From Candidatus Methylopumilus rimovensis (GTDB lineage Bacteria > Pseudomonadota > Gammaproteobacteria > Burkholderiales > Methylophilaceae): a stretch of DNA of 64,000 nucleotides. Positions within the stretch are counted from its first letter, which is position 1; every line of letters begins with the position of its first letter. The translations under genes were made by a program, and so were the position numbers. The notes under the pieces are model-generated. The model had not been told where the DNA came from. It made no database searches and saw nothing but the letters and a program-made list of their open reading frames with translations. Of the stretch, positions 6,079-16,898 are shown piece after piece. The DNA lies in NCBI RefSeq assembly GCF_006364615.1, contig NZ_CP040986.1, positions 868,001-932,000 of the forward strand, given 5' to 3'.

Positions 6079-8430
6079 TTAGTTGCGGAGCGTTGCGCCA
6101 AATTGTTTTTCAAGTAATTCAACGATTTTTGATACAGAAGAATCAGCTTCACTATCAACTAATGTCTTTGAAGTATCCTGCATAAGTATCAGAAATGCAA
6201 CACTTTTTTTGTTTTCGGCGATGCCTTTTCCTTGGTAAAGATCGAATAAAGCCATATGATTTAAGAACGGAATTTTAGCCTTATTTACCGCATCTAAAAT
6301 CGAATCCACCTCGACTGAGTCGTCTACCACAACAGCAATATCACGCCTTACCGGGAGGAATTTTGAGATTTCTTCGTATTTAAATACCTTGTCTTCTAAA
6401 AGCTTCTCTATTTTTAATTCAAAAATAAAAGGGGCTTTAGGGAGGGAAAAGTGTTGCTGCCATTTTGGATGTAATTTACCCACCCAACCTATCGACTGAG
6501 CGTCCAAAATGACTTCTGCTGATTGTCCTGGATGAAGCGCTAATGGAGTTTTATCACTTCTTTTAAATGTGAGTTGTTTAGACGTCAAAGCTTCAACATG
6601 TGCTTTTATGTCATAAAAATCAATATCGCGAATTTTGTCAGCCCACTGCTCAGGCATAAAACTACCGTAACTGAGTCCTGATATCACTTCGGTCTCAATA
6701 AAATCTTTTTTTACACCATGGAAGGTTTGAGCGATCTCAAAAATATTTAAACGCGATACTTGGCGATTTAAATTGTAAGTTAAAACTTCAAGGTGACTAC
6801 CCCATAAAGATGATCGCATCGTCGACATCTGGCTTGCAATTGGATTCTGTAATTGAATCGGATTGGCATTTCCATGTAATGATTTCTCAACCTCATCTTC
6901 AATAAAGCTATAAGTCACTACCTCATAAAAACCTCGAGATGTGAGTGCTTCTTTAAGGTCACGATGATAAGTGCCGGATGTAGGTAACATCACTTGATGG
7001 CTCAGAGGATGATGTGAAGGAATTTTATCGTAGCCATACAATCGCACAACTTCCTCAATCAGATCTTCTTCAATAGCAATATCAAAGCGATAAGAAGGGG
7101 GTGTGACTTTAAATCCTTCGATTGTTTTATTCACTTCAAAACCTAATTGTATAAATATTCGCTCAACATCTTGGCTAGGAACTTCAATACCTAAGATAGC
7201 ATTTAATTTTTTAAGTCTTAGATGAATTTCATTGCGCTTTGGTAAAGCATTTAAAACTTCTGTAATCTCTCCTGCTGCTCCACCACAGTATTCAATAATA
7301 AGAGATGTTGCACGTTCTAGTGCATGTCGCGTATTAGAAAAATCTACGCCGCGTTCAAAACGATAAGATGAGTCTGTAGATAAGTTATATGCTCTAGCTT
7401 TACCAGCAATCACAATGGGATCAAAAAAAGCACTTTCCAAGAAAATAGTTTGAGTATTATCGGTGACTGATGAAGGCATGCCACCCATTACCCCTGCAAA
7501 TGCAATTGCGCCTGATTGATCTGCAATCACTAGATCTTTTTTTGATAATTTAATTTTTGTATCATTGAGAAGATGTATCGGCTCTTCAGGCTTTGCGAAT
7601 CTAACCGTGACATCACCTTGTAATTTTTCATGGTCAAATGCATGCAGTGGCTGTCCAATTTCAAGCAACACATAATTCGTAATATCGACAATAGGACTGA
7701 TTGACTTTATATTGGAACGCTCAAGTCTTGAAGTCATCCATTCAGGCAACGATTTTGTGTTATCTACATTTTTAATGATGCGACCACAATAACGCGGACA
7801 TGCTTCTTTTTCTTCAATGATTACATTTTTCTTTTCGCTTTGCTTGATTGGATTAACATCATAATGGATGGGAGAAAGTGAAGATGCACTAATGGCTGCC
7901 ACTTCTCGAGCTACACCCCAAACACTTAAACAATCACTTCGATTAGGTGTTAATTTTAATGTTGTAATTTGATCATTAAGATCAAGCGCCACTCTTAAAT
8001 CTGTACCGTTTTTTAAATCATGGTTGAGCTCCAGAATACCATCAGCTTCTTCAGCTAATCCTAATTCCTTTAATGAGCAAAGCATACCGAACGATTCAAC
8101 TCCTCGTACTTTTGCTTCTTTGATATCAATCGAGGGTAATTTAGCGCCTACTAAAGCACATGCTACTTTAATGCCTTGTCTCGCATTAGATGCACCACAA
8201 ACAATTTGTAATGACTTATCACCAATGTTGACATCACATACTTGAAGTCGATCTGCATCAGGATGTTTTTTAATAGCTACAATCTCACCGACTACAACAT
8301 GGCTAAACGATGCTCCTAGAGGATGAGAATCATCAACATCTAATCCTGCCATAATCATGACGTGGTTAAGCCCATCACTGTCGAGTGATGTATTAACGTA
8401 TGACCTTAACCAGTTTTCAGAAAATTGCAT
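6079..8430 (-). CDS. pheT: Phenylalanyl-tRNA synthetase beta subunit
   Basis: 783 residues, close to the bacterial norm of about 795. The N-terminal MQFSENWLRSYVN is the usual PheT opening. A tRNA-binding OB domain at about 40-150 includes HPDADRLQVCDV and IVCGASNAR. The B5 domain and catalytic-like core follow (SYRFERGVD, VRLYGYDKIP), and the C-terminal anticodon-binding (FDX-ACB) domain contains FLPVRRDIAVVV. The subunit forms the alpha2-beta2 enzyme that charges tRNA-Phe and edits mischarged tyrosine. It lies 12 bases after pheS. Confidence 0.97.
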   Translation of the reverse strand: MQFSENWLRSYVNTSLDSDGLNHVMIMAGLDVDDSHPLGASFSHVVVGEIVAIKKHPDADRLQVCDVNIGDKSLQIVCGASNARQGIKVACALVGAKLPSIDIKEAKVRGVESFGMLCSLKELGLAEEADGILELNHDLKNGTDLRVALDLNDQITTLKLTPNRSDCLSVWGVAREVAAISASSLSPIHYDVNPIKQSEKKNVIIEEKEACPRYCGRIIKNVDNTKSLPEWMTSRLERSNIKSISPIVDITNYVLLEIGQPLHAFDHEKLQGDVTVRFAKPEEPIHLLNDTKIKLSKKDLVIADQSGAIAFAGVMGGMPSSVTDNTQTIFLESAFFDPIVIAGKARAYNLSTDSSYRFERGVDFSNTRHALERATSLIIEYCGGAAGEITEVLNALPKRNEIHLRLKKLNAILGIEVPSQDVERIFIQLGFEVNKTIEGFKVTPPSYRFDIAIEEDLIEEVVRLYGYDKIPSHHPLSHQVMLPTSGTYHRDLKEALTSRGFYEVVTYSFIEDEVEKSLHGNANPIQLQNPIASQMSTMRSSLWGSHLEVLTYNLNRQVSRLNIFEIAQTFHGVKKDFIETEVISGLSYGSFMPEQWADKIRDIDFYDIKAHVEALTSKQLTFKRSDKTPLALHPGQSAEVILDAQSIGWVGKLHPKWQQHFSLPKAPFIFELKIEKLLEDKVFKYEEISKFLPVRRDIAVVVDDSVEVDSILDAVNKAKIPFLNHMALFDLYQGKGIAENKKSVAFLILMQDTSKTLVDSEADSSVSKIVELLEKQFGATLRN

Positions 8431-8442
8431 ATTGAAATGTCT

Positions 8443-9429
<987 letters not shown>

Positions 9430-9442
9430 CTATCATTTTAAT

Positions 9443-9471
9443 AAAAAAAAGGAGGCTAGAAGCCTCCTTTT
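9443..9471 (-). terminator. Hairpin with T tract between rplT and pheS
   Basis: On the minus strand AAAAGGAGGCT - TCT - AGCCTCCTTTT is a perfect 11-bp stem followed by eight T residues, only 17 bases before the pheS start. It is a good intrinsic terminator. Since pheST must still be expressed, it probably acts as a partial terminator or attenuator in the operon. In E. coli an attenuator with the pheM leader peptide sits at the same place, but here only about 15 bases separate rplT from the stem, leaving no room for a leader peptide. Confidence 0.75.
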
Positions 9472-9485
9472 AAAAATTAATATTT

Positions 9486-9848
9486 TTATGCTGCTCCTGA
9501 ACCAGATTTAGCGATTTCGACAAACTTAGCAAAAGCTGCTTTATCGAATACTGCCATATCTGCTAGCACCTTACGATCTACTTCGATCGAAGCTTTCTTA
9601 AGGCCATTCATGAAACGGCTATATGTAAGACCACACTCACGAGCTGCTGCATTAATACGCGCAATCCATAATGATCTAAATTGACGTTTTTTCTGACGGC
9701 GGTCACGGTATGCATACTGACCTGCCTTCATCACTGCTTGTTTAGCTATGCGGTATACATTTTTACGACGTCCGCGATAACCTTTAGCAAGTGCTAAAAC
9801 TTTTTTATGTTTTGCTCTAGCGGTGACACCACGTTTTACTCTAGGCAT
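9486..9848 (-). CDS. rplT: 50S ribosomal protein L20
   Basis: 120 residues, the usual length. It starts [20 protein letters not shown] and contains [20 protein letters not shown] and the [15 protein letters not shown] rRNA-binding region. L20 binds 23S rRNA early in 50S assembly and in E. coli represses its own operon (infC-rpmI-rplT) at the translational level. It lies 10 bases after rpmI, with a GGAGAA ribosome site before its ATG, and is followed by a hairpin before pheS. Confidence 0.97.
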   Translation of the reverse strand: MPRVKRGVTARAKHKKVLALAKGYRGRRKNVYRIAKQAVMKAGQYAYRDRRQKKRQFRSLWIARINAAARECGLTYSRFMNGLKKASIEVDRKVLADMAVFDKAAFAKFVEIAKSGSGAA

Positions 9849-9858
9849 ATGATTCTCC

Positions 9859-10056
9859 TTATTGAGTTGGCATCATCGCGCGAACGCGTTTGATATCGGT
9901 TGCTGAAATGAGGACAGTGCCTCTGAGATTACGTTTTTGTTTCGTTGTTTTTTTGGTCAAGATATGACGTAAATGAGAACGCGTTCTCTTTACCATACCA
10001 CTTCCTAAAAACTTGAAGCGCTTTTTTGCGCCACTTTTTGTTTTCATTTTTGGCAT
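9859..10056 (-). CDS. rpmI: 50S ribosomal protein L35
   Basis: 65 residues, exactly the family length. It starts [20 protein letters not shown] and continues with [20 protein letters not shown], highly basic and typical of L35. The ATG is preceded by AAAGGAG. It is the middle gene of the infC-rpmI-rplT unit, 52 bases after infC and 10 before rplT. Confidence 0.97.
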   Translation of the reverse strand: MPKMKTKSGAKKRFKFLGSGMVKRTRSHLRHILTKKTTKQKRNLRGTVLISATDIKRVRAMMPTQ

Positions 10057-10108
10057 TTTGATCTCCTTTAGAGTATTAAGAGTGCTTAGGCATGCCGTTT
10101 AAGCCGTA

Positions 10109-10663
10109 TCACTCAGAAACTTTTGCTTCTGTGGTTTTTGCTTTGGCTTTTTTTTGCGGAGCCAAAACCATCACCATTTGTCGACCTTCCATTTTTGGAA
10201 ATTGTTCGACGACTGCATATTCCATTAAATCTTGCTCAACACGTTTTAGAATTGCTAAACCGTATTCTTGATGTGTTATTTCTCGACCTCTAAAACGTAA
10301 GGTGATTTTCGCCTTATCGCCATCCGTAAGGAATCCGATGAGGTTTCGTATTTTGATGTTGTAATCACCGTCATCAGTGCCTGGTCTAAACTTCACTTCT
10401 TTAATCTTGACCTGCTTTTGTTTTAAGCGGGTTTCGTGTTGCTTCTTACTTTCTGCATATTTAAACTTACCGTAATCGAGTAATCGACATACGGGGGGTT
10501 GGGCTTGTGGAGCAATTTCCACTAGATCAATATCTATCTCTTCTGCTTTTGCAAATGCCTCAGCTAGTGTCACTATGCCAAGCGCTTCGCCATTTACGCC
10601 AATTAATCGAATTTCTGGAGCTGTAATATCCCCGTTAATTCTGACTTCTTTTTCTTGAGCGAT
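10109..10663 (-). CDS. infC: Translation initiation factor IF-3
   Basis: The start is taken at ATC 10663, giving 184 residues that begin [20 protein letters not shown], the conserved IF-3 N-terminus. AGGGGA lies 7 bases upstream of that ATC. No ATG, GTG or TTG exists in frame before the conserved N-terminal segment; the first is GTG 10573, which would remove it. In E. coli infC starts at AUU and IF-3 represses initiation at its own abnormal codon; AUC here fits the same logic. Later hallmarks are [34 protein letters not shown] and [15 protein letters not shown]-3 keeps subunits apart and proofreads the initiator codon. It lies 46 bases downstream of thrS. Confidence 0.93.
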   Translation of the reverse strand: MAQEKEVRINGDITAPEIRLIGVNGEALGIVTLAEAFAKAEEIDIDLVEIAPQAQPPVCRLLDYGKFKYAESKKQHETRLKQKQVKIKEVKFRPGTDDGDYNIKIRNLIGFLTDGDKAKITLRFRGREITHQEYGLAILKRVEQDLMEYAVVEQFPKMEGRQMVMVLAPQKKAKAKTTEAKVSE

Positions 10664-10709
10664 AACAAATCCCCTGTAAATATAAAAGAAAAACCGCGCT
10701 ACCTTATGA

Positions 10710-12617
10710 CTAGACTTTAGTTTGAACTTCCTGATTTAGTCGATCAATCAATGACTTAATCGACATAGATCCTAAGTCTTCGCCTTTTCGGGTTCGCACG
10801 GCAACTTGCCCAGCTTCCATTTCCTTTTCCCCTACAATTAAGAGATAAGGAATCTTTTGTAAGCTATGTTCGCGTATTTTATAGGTTATTTTCTCATTTC
10901 TCAAGTCAGAATCGCATCGGATGTGGTTTTTCTTGAGTTCATCCATGACTTTTGAGGCATAGTCTGCATGGGCATCAGCAATATTGAGGATAACCGCTTG
11001 AGTAGGGGCAAGCCAGAGGGGCATGGCACCTGAGTAATGCTCAATCAGAATCCCAATAAAACGCTCCATAGAGCCTACAATGGCTCGATGTAACATCACG
11101 GGATGCTTACGGCTATTGTCTTCTGTGACATATTCAGCGCCTAGACGCTCAGGCAAATTAAAGTCGAGCTGGATCGTACCGCACTGCCAAAGACGGCTTA
11201 AACTGTCTTTTAGGGTAAATTCGATCTTAGGGCCATAAAAAGCCCCTTCCCCGGGCTGAAGGTCAAATTCGAGCTTATTTTCAACTAAAGCAGCTTTAAG
11301 GGCAGCTTCTGCCTTGTCCCAAGTCTCATCAGAACCCACGCGTTTTTCAGGGCGAGTGGATAATTTCACTAACACATCCTTAAATCCGAAGTCTTCGTAT
11401 GCCTTAAAGAGCATTACGATGAATTGAGCTACTTCATCTTTAATTTGCTCTTCGGTACAAAAAATATGGGCATCATCTTGAGTAAACCCTCTCACGCGCA
11501 TTAACCCATGAAGGGATCCTGAGGGTTCGTTGCGGTGACATGAACCAAATTCAGCAAGTCTTAAAGGTAATTCACGATAGCTATGAAGCGCATTATTAAA
11601 GATTTGAATATGGCCAGGGCAGTTCATAGGCTTCACTGCATAATCTCTATTTTCAGATGAAGTTGTAAACATGTTATCGCGATAATTCTGCCAATGTCCG
11701 GATTTTTCCCACAAAGTCTTATCCATGACCGTAGGTGTTTTAACTTCTTGATATCCAAAATCTAAGAACATCTTTCGCATGTAATGTTCAACTTCTTGCC
11801 AAATCGACCATCCTTTAGGATGCCAAAAAACCATACCAGGTGCTTCATCTTGCATATGAAATAAATCGAGCTGCTTACCTAATTTACGATGATCTCTTTT
11901 TTCAGCCTCTTCTAACATGAAGAGATGATTTTGTAAGTCTTCTTTAGTTGTCCATGCTGTGCCGTAGATTCTCTGTAGCATTTCATTTTTAGAATCACCA
12001 CGCCAATAAGCGCCTGCTACTTTCATCAATTTAAATACTTTTAATTTTCCAGTCGATGGCACATGAGGACCCCGACAGAGATCTGTAAATTCGCCTTCGG
12101 AATATAAAGATACTTCCTGATCCGCGGGAATCGATTCAATAATTTCAGCCTTGTAATTTTCTTTGATTGATTTGAAATATTCCACTGCGTCATTACGTAG
12201 CAATACTTTTCTTGTGATCGGTAAATCGCGACTGGCAATTTCAGCCATCTTCTTTTCAATTTTTTCTAAATCTTCTGGTGTGAAAGGACGCGAATACGAA
12301 AAGTCATAATAAAACCCATGTTCAATCACAGGGCCAATCGTCACTTGTGCGTCTGGAAATAATTCTTTAACAGCGTATGCCAAAAGATGAGCTGTTGAAT
12401 GACGAATCACTTCAAGCCCCTCAGAATTTTTGTCGGTGATGATTGCAAGATCACTATCTTCACGAATGACAAATGAAAGATCGACTAACTGATCATTGAC
12501 TCGACCAGCAAGGGCTGCACGGGCTAATCCTGCACCAATATTTTGTGCAACTTCTGCAACAGTAATGTCACTTTCAAATTGTCGCTTAGATCCGTCTGGT
12601 AATCTTATTTCAGGCAT
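10710..12617 (-). CDS. thrS: Threonyl-tRNA synthetase
   Basis: 635 residues, standard. Domains in order: TGS (1-60), the editing/SAD domain with [10 protein letters not shown] (tetrad HxxxH) and a later [12 protein letters not shown], the class II catalytic core with [10 protein letters not shown] (Cys zinc ligand) and [16 protein letters not shown], and a C-terminal anticodon domain. The enzyme charges tRNA-Thr and hydrolyses Ser-tRNA-Thr. It heads the thrS-infC-rpmI-rplT-pheST-ihfA operon. The 80-base leader upstream has an AT-rich TTATAAAATG element that may belong to its promoter, but no long leader hairpin is evident. Confidence 0.97.
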   Translation of the reverse strand: MPEIRLPDGSKRQFESDITVAEVAQNIGAGLARAALAGRVNDQLVDLSFVIREDSDLAIITDKNSEGLEVIRHSTAHLLAYAVKELFPDAQVTIGPVIEHGFYYDFSYSRPFTPEDLEKIEKKMAEIASRDLPITRKVLLRNDAVEYFKSIKENYKAEIIESIPADQEVSLYSEGEFTDLCRGPHVPSTGKLKVFKLMKVAGAYWRGDSKNEMLQRIYGTAWTTKEDLQNHLFMLEEAEKRDHRKLGKQLDLFHMQDEAPGMVFWHPKGWSIWQEVEHYMRKMFLDFGYQEVKTPTVMDKTLWEKSGHWQNYRDNMFTTSSENRDYAVKPMNCPGHIQIFNNALHSYRELPLRLAEFGSCHRNEPSGSLHGLMRVRGFTQDDAHIFCTEEQIKDEVAQFIVMLFKAYEDFGFKDVLVKLSTRPEKRVGSDETWDKAEAALKAALVENKLEFDLQPGEGAFYGPKIEFTLKDSLSRLWQCGTIQLDFNLPERLGAEYVTEDNSRKHPVMLHRAIVGSMERFIGILIEHYSGAMPLWLAPTQAVILNIADAHADYASKVMDELKKNHIRCDSDLRNEKITYKIREHSLQKIPYLLIVGEKEMEAGQVAVRTRKGEDLGSMSIKSLIDRLNQEVQTKV

Positions 12618-12698
12618 AGTTGAATCAAGTTATTAAGAATTGCATCATTTTATAAGCTTTTCTCTATTCTTGATAGCTTGAGCCATGAGGCAAAAAAT

Positions 12699-12775
12699 TG
12701 GTAGGCGCGATTGGAATCGAACCAACGACCCCCACCATGTCAAGGTGGTGCTCTAACCAGCTGAGCTACGCGCCT
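12699..12775 (-). tRNA. tRNA-Val (anticodon GAC)
   Basis: On the minus strand the acceptor AGGCGCG pairs with CGCGCCT, the anticodon stem CCACC/GGTGG encloses TTGACAT with anticodon GAC, and the T loop is TTCGATT. The 3' CCA is encoded. It lies 40 bases beyond the epimerase-like gene at the end of the complex I operon. Confidence 0.95.
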
Positions 12776-12815
12776 AAAGAATTTAGGAGTTTGGATTCTA
12801 TCCTATTGAAGAACC

Positions 12816-13664
12816 CTAATCAATCATCGCTTTGTAGCCGTAAGTAAAATCAGGGTACTTTAATGTGAATCCAGTTTGATTCAATAAAACAGATCGTAGT
12901 TGCTTCCCCCCTTCCACAATCGGTATCTCAATAGTGTCTGTGCTTAATTTGAGATGTTTTCTAATCCACGTTAATACGTCATATTGTTTAGTAGGTTCGC
13001 CATCTGTCACAAGATAAAGTGATTCGATAGATTCTTGTCTCACAATTTTATTCATGAGAAAAACAATAAAGCGCGCAGCATCTTCCTCGTGAATTCGATT
13101 AGACCAGTTATTGGTTGCAGGCCAATTGCCAGGATTACTTTGCGCTAATTGAATCATGCGCGATCGAGTGGGGCCGTATATTCCAGATAAACGCAATATA
13201 GTGGCCTTTTCTTTTAATTGACGCGCAATCGTTTCAGCTTCCATTAACGCTTCACCTCCGTAATCAGAAGGTTGAGCAACATCAAACTCACTTAAGATCT
13301 TTGTTGTTTTTTGTCCATAAACTCTCGTGCTTGAAACAAAGAAAAGATGCTTAAAGTGATCGAGATCTAAAATAGCTTCGTAAGTTTTTTTTAAGCCAAC
13401 CACATAATGATCTTGATAGCTCTCAACAGATTGTGCATCTGCAGAAACTGCATAGATAATGATTTCAGGATTTATTGATTTAATAGTATCAATAGTTTCA
13501 GTTTTTAAAATATCCGCCTGATGCATTTCAATAGAAGGGGGTGATTTTTTTAAACTTCGACTAAATCCATAGAGTTTAAAAATATGGCAATCAATATTTT
13601 TAGCAACCGAAAAGCCAAGTTGACCGCAGCCTACAATTAATACTTTAGTAGATTTTATTTCCAA
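12816..13664 (-). CDS. NAD(P)-binding SDR/epimerase-like protein
   Basis: 282 residues with an N-terminal Rossmann fold, GCGQLGFSVA at 12-21, and a strand ending HQADI near residue 50. FFVSSTRVYGQ near 110-120 is the SDR strand with the serine and tyrosine, but the canonical YxxxK is not clear because YGGEALMEAE has no lysine at +4. It resembles the extended SDR proteins of the YeeZ/nucleoside-diphosphate-sugar epimerase-like group; the substrate is unknown. It overlaps the DUF2818 gene by 10 bases and so is translationally linked to the end of the nuo operon, though no role in complex I is known. Confidence 0.7.
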   Translation of the reverse strand: MEIKSTKVLIVGCGQLGFSVAKNIDCHIFKLYGFSRSLKKSPPSIEMHQADILKTETIDTIKSINPEIIIYAVSADAQSVESYQDHYVVGLKKTYEAILDLDHFKHLFFVSSTRVYGQKTTKILSEFDVAQPSDYGGEALMEAETIARQLKEKATILRLSGIYGPTRSRMIQLAQSNPGNWPATNNWSNRIHEEDAARFIVFLMNKIVRQESIESLYLVTDGEPTKQYDVLTWIRKHLKLSTDTIEIPIVEGGKQLRSVLLNQTGFTLKYPDFTYGYKAMID

Positions 13665-13942
13665 AGCGTTTTAAGAATAAATCCAGGAAAAGAAAAAACT
13701 AAAAACAAAAAGAAAGTCACTGTATAAAATTCCCAATCTTGCGGGTGAATATGTCCTACTACTTTAAGTTCTGTAAATAGTGCAATACCGCCGGTCACAA
13801 AATACAAAATGACAACTTCAAGTAAAGCCCAAGAAAATGGTTTTTTATAAGAGGGGAATTTCTTAATAAAAAGAAAATCGTTAAACATCCAAGGCACATT
13901 AGCCATGATGATAGTAATTAAGATGAGGATCCACTGAGTCAT
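13655..13942 (-). CDS. DUF2818 family membrane protein
   Basis: 95 residues with three hydrophobic segments: about 5-22, 38-56 and 72-92. It begins TQWILILITIIMANVPWMFND, with the conserved ANxPW motif, and ends with a PGFILKTLWK segment, matching the DUF2818 family found after nuoN in many betaproteobacteria. It directly abuts nuoN and overlaps the next gene by 10 bases. The placement suggests a role in assembly or function of NADH dehydrogenase, but this is untested. Confidence 0.8.
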   Translation of the reverse strand: MTQWILILITIIMANVPWMFNDFLFIKKFPSYKKPFSWALLEVVILYFVTGGIALFTELKVVGHIHPQDWEFYTVTFFLFLVFSFPGFILKTLWK

Positions 13943-15394
13943 TTAATGAAGACTTAAAGCTATTGCTTGAGCAGTAGCATCCATAAATGAATGTGGCATT
14001 AAACCAATAATTAGAAGCGCTAATGCGTTAGCTGATAAGATCCATTGCATATCGATGGACACATCTAATTTATTTTTTAATTTTGGCTCATCAAAGTACA
14101 TAAGTTTTACAATTCTCATGTAATAAAACATACCCACTAAAGCCATCATGACTGCATAGACCACAAAACTTGCAAAGCCTGCATCAAATGCTGCTTGAAG
14201 CACCATAAACTTTGCGTAAAAACCTATGGTAGGGGGTATGCCTGCCATACTTAACATGGTGATTAACATAAGAAATGCATACCAAGGATTTCTCTTATTT
14301 AAACCTTTAAAATCTTCAAGCGTTTCACACTCAAAATTTTTCCGAGACATCATCATTAACACTGCAAAAGAAACTAAAGTCATAAACATATAGCTCACTA
14401 CGTAAAATAAACTTGATGCGTAACCATTGAGTGTTCCACTCATGAATCCGAAAAGAGTAAAGCCAATATGAGAAATCGTTGAATATGCATACATACGCTT
14501 GATATTTGTTTGTGCAATCGCTATAACATTTCCGATACCGATAGAAAGAACCGCCATAATAAGTATCATTTGCTTCCAATCCACCATCATAGACTGAAGA
14601 CCATCACCTAATATACGAACGGTAATAGCAAAAGCCGCTAATTTAGGCACTGAACTAATCAGTATAGCGATAGATGAGGGTGAGCCTTCATATACATCTG
14701 GCACCCACATTTGAAATGGCACTGCGCCTAATTTAAAAGCAAGGCCAGCAACTACAAAAACAAGGCCTAAGACAAGAATGGCATGGTCTGTGGGGTGATT
14801 TAACAATGCGATCGAAATCACATTTAAATCTAAGCTTGATGTCGCGCCATAAATCATCGACATACCGTAAAGAAGAAGTCCTGATGCAAGAGCGCCTAAT
14901 ACAAAATATTTAATTGCGGACTCTGTCGCTTTTTGATTGTCACGATCAAGAGCTGTTAGAGAATATAAACATAAAGAGAGAAGCTCGAGACCCATATAAA
15001 CGAGCAGCATATTATGACTTGAAATCATAATCATCATGCCAAGCAATGCAAATAGAACGAGTGAAAAATATTCACCACGATATAAATTACGATCTTTCAT
15101 ATAAGACCGACTATAGAAAAAAATCAGTGACGTTCCTAAATAACTCATCATCTTTAAAAGATCTGCTAAACCATCACGAACAAACATATTAGAAAAAGCA
15201 AATTCAGTTTCATGATTAAAATGTTGACCAGTCAAATAAGCGCCGCCTAATAAGGCAAATTGAGATAGAGCAAAAATAATCCAGCGCATTGATGGCTTAA
15301 TAAATAAATCTGTCATAAGTACAATCATTGCCATTGAAAGCACAAAAATTTCTGGCAAGATTAGAGAAAGATCAGATTGAATGAATGAATTCAT
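13943..15394 (-). CDS. nuoN: NADH-quinone oxidoreductase subunit N
   Basis: 483 residues, about 14 membrane segments, an antiporter-like proton-pumping subunit of the complex I membrane arm. Recognisable segments are VYMGLELLSLCLYSLTALDR (conserved Glu in TM5), FKLGAVPFQMWVPDVYEGSP (Lys and the Pro-rich loop) and YSTISHIGFTLFG. It directly follows nuoM with no spacing and is the last of the 14 nuo genes. Confidence 0.97.
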   Translation of the reverse strand: MNSFIQSDLSLILPEIFVLSMAMIVLMTDLFIKPSMRWIIFALSQFALLGGAYLTGQHFNHETEFAFSNMFVRDGLADLLKMMSYLGTSLIFFYSRSYMKDRNLYRGEYFSLVLFALLGMMIMISSHNMLLVYMGLELLSLCLYSLTALDRDNQKATESAIKYFVLGALASGLLLYGMSMIYGATSSLDLNVISIALLNHPTDHAILVLGLVFVVAGLAFKLGAVPFQMWVPDVYEGSPSSIAILISSVPKLAAFAITVRILGDGLQSMMVDWKQMILIMAVLSIGIGNVIAIAQTNIKRMYAYSTISHIGFTLFGFMSGTLNGYASSLFYVVSYMFMTLVSFAVLMMMSRKNFECETLEDFKGLNKRNPWYAFLMLITMLSMAGIPPTIGFYAKFMVLQAAFDAGFASFVVYAVMMALVGMFYYMRIVKLMYFDEPKLKNKLDVSIDMQWILSANALALLIIGLMPHSFMDATAQAIALSLH

Positions 15395-16897
15395 TTATAC
15401 ATCCAGCGGTAATGATGTGACAGGTTTTATCAAATGCATATTCTCTAAAAATTGAACTGTTGTTGCATTTGTCATATCCGTAATTATCTTCGGATAAATG
15501 CCTATTAAAATAATAAGAAGTGCCAATACAGTAAGTATGAAAAATTCACGCCACGAGATATCTTTTAAAGCGCTGATTTTTTGATTGCGCGCTTCACCAT
15601 AAAATACTCGCTTAACCATCCATAAAGAATATGCTGCACCGAAAATTAAAGAGCTTGCAGCAATCAATGCAATCCAGAAATTATTCTGCATTGCACCCAT
15701 AATAACCATAAATTCACCTACAAATCCTGAAGTCCCTGGCAGTCCACAGTTAGCCATAGCAAAAAATACTGCAAAGGCTCCAAAAGTTGGCATTGCGTGA
15801 ATGACACCACCATAATCTGCAATCTGTCTTGTATGTAATCTATCGTATAAAACACCTACAGATAAAAACATCGCAGCTGAAATAAAACCATGAGAAATCA
15901 TTTGAACATATGCGCCCTCAATGCCAATTGAATTAAACATAAATAAGCCTAACGTGACAAAGCCCATATGTGATATCGATGAATAAGCGATCAATTTTTT
16001 CATATCTTTTTGAACAATTGCAATCAGTGCAATATATAAAATAGCAATGAGTGATAGAGTCACCATAAACCCTTTTAAATAGATCGCAGCGTCAGGTGCG
16101 ATTGGCATTGCAAATCGCATAAAGCTATATGCGCCTAATTTCAACATCACTGCTGCTAATACTACTGAACCTCCTGTCGGTGCTTCAACGTGAGCATCAG
16201 GTAGCCACGTATGTAAAGGCCACATTGGAATTTTGACTGCAAATGCCATAAACAAAGCTAGGAAGATAAAAATCTGAGGATAAAGACCAAGACCGGTATT
16301 ATAAAAATTCACTATCTCAAATGAATGAGTATGTAAGTAAAGATAAATAAACGCTACCAACATTAATAAAGAACCTAAAACAGTATATAAAAAGAATTTA
16401 ATCGTGGCATAAATGCGATTAGGCCCACCCCAAATACCAATCACCAAGAACATAGGGATAAGCATAGCTTCCCAAAAAATATAATAAAGCATGGCATCAA
16501 GCGCACTAAAAACACCAATCATAAGGCCTGACATGATCAAGAAAGCCGCCATGTATTGTGCAACACGGTCTTCTATAGATCGCCATGAAGCGATGACTGC
16601 AATTAATGTAGTAAAGCTTGTTAAAATAATTAAAGGTACAGCGAATCCATCTACACCTAAATGGTAGTTAATGTGAAAAGCTGGAATCCAATGAAAAAAT
16701 TCCTGGAACTGGAACTGTCCAAAAGAAAAATCAAAGGCCGTGTAAAGCGGGATCGTGATTAAAAATGAAATCACACTGCTGATAAGTGAAAGCCATTTAG
16801 CTTGTGTGTCGTTTACTTTCCCACTTAATAAAAGTATAAGTCCGCCTAAAAAGATAGGCGTCCAAATTGAATAACTTAATATATGGGTTAAATTCAT
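15395..16897 (-). CDS. nuoM: NADH-quinone oxidoreductase subunit M
   Basis: 500 residues, about 14 membrane segments, antiporter-like subunit. It has YIFWEAMLIPMFLVIGIWGG with the conserved Glu, FAVKIPMWPLHTWLPDAHVE with the Lys of the pump channel, and AYSSISHMGFVTLGLF. It belongs to the NuoM/ND4 family. It lies 1 base after nuoL and abuts nuoN. Confidence 0.97.
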   Translation of the reverse strand: MNLTHILSYSIWTPIFLGGLILLLSGKVNDTQAKWLSLISSVISFLITIPLYTAFDFSFGQFQFQEFFHWIPAFHINYHLGVDGFAVPLIILTSFTTLIAVIASWRSIEDRVAQYMAAFLIMSGLMIGVFSALDAMLYYIFWEAMLIPMFLVIGIWGGPNRIYATIKFFLYTVLGSLLMLVAFIYLYLHTHSFEIVNFYNTGLGLYPQIFIFLALFMAFAVKIPMWPLHTWLPDAHVEAPTGGSVVLAAVMLKLGAYSFMRFAMPIAPDAAIYLKGFMVTLSLIAILYIALIAIVQKDMKKLIAYSSISHMGFVTLGLFMFNSIGIEGAYVQMISHGFISAAMFLSVGVLYDRLHTRQIADYGGVIHAMPTFGAFAVFFAMANCGLPGTSGFVGEFMVIMGAMQNNFWIALIAASSLIFGAAYSLWMVKRVFYGEARNQKISALKDISWREFFILTVLALLIILIGIYPKIITDMTNATTVQFLENMHLIKPVTSLPLDV

Positions 16898-16898
16898 C

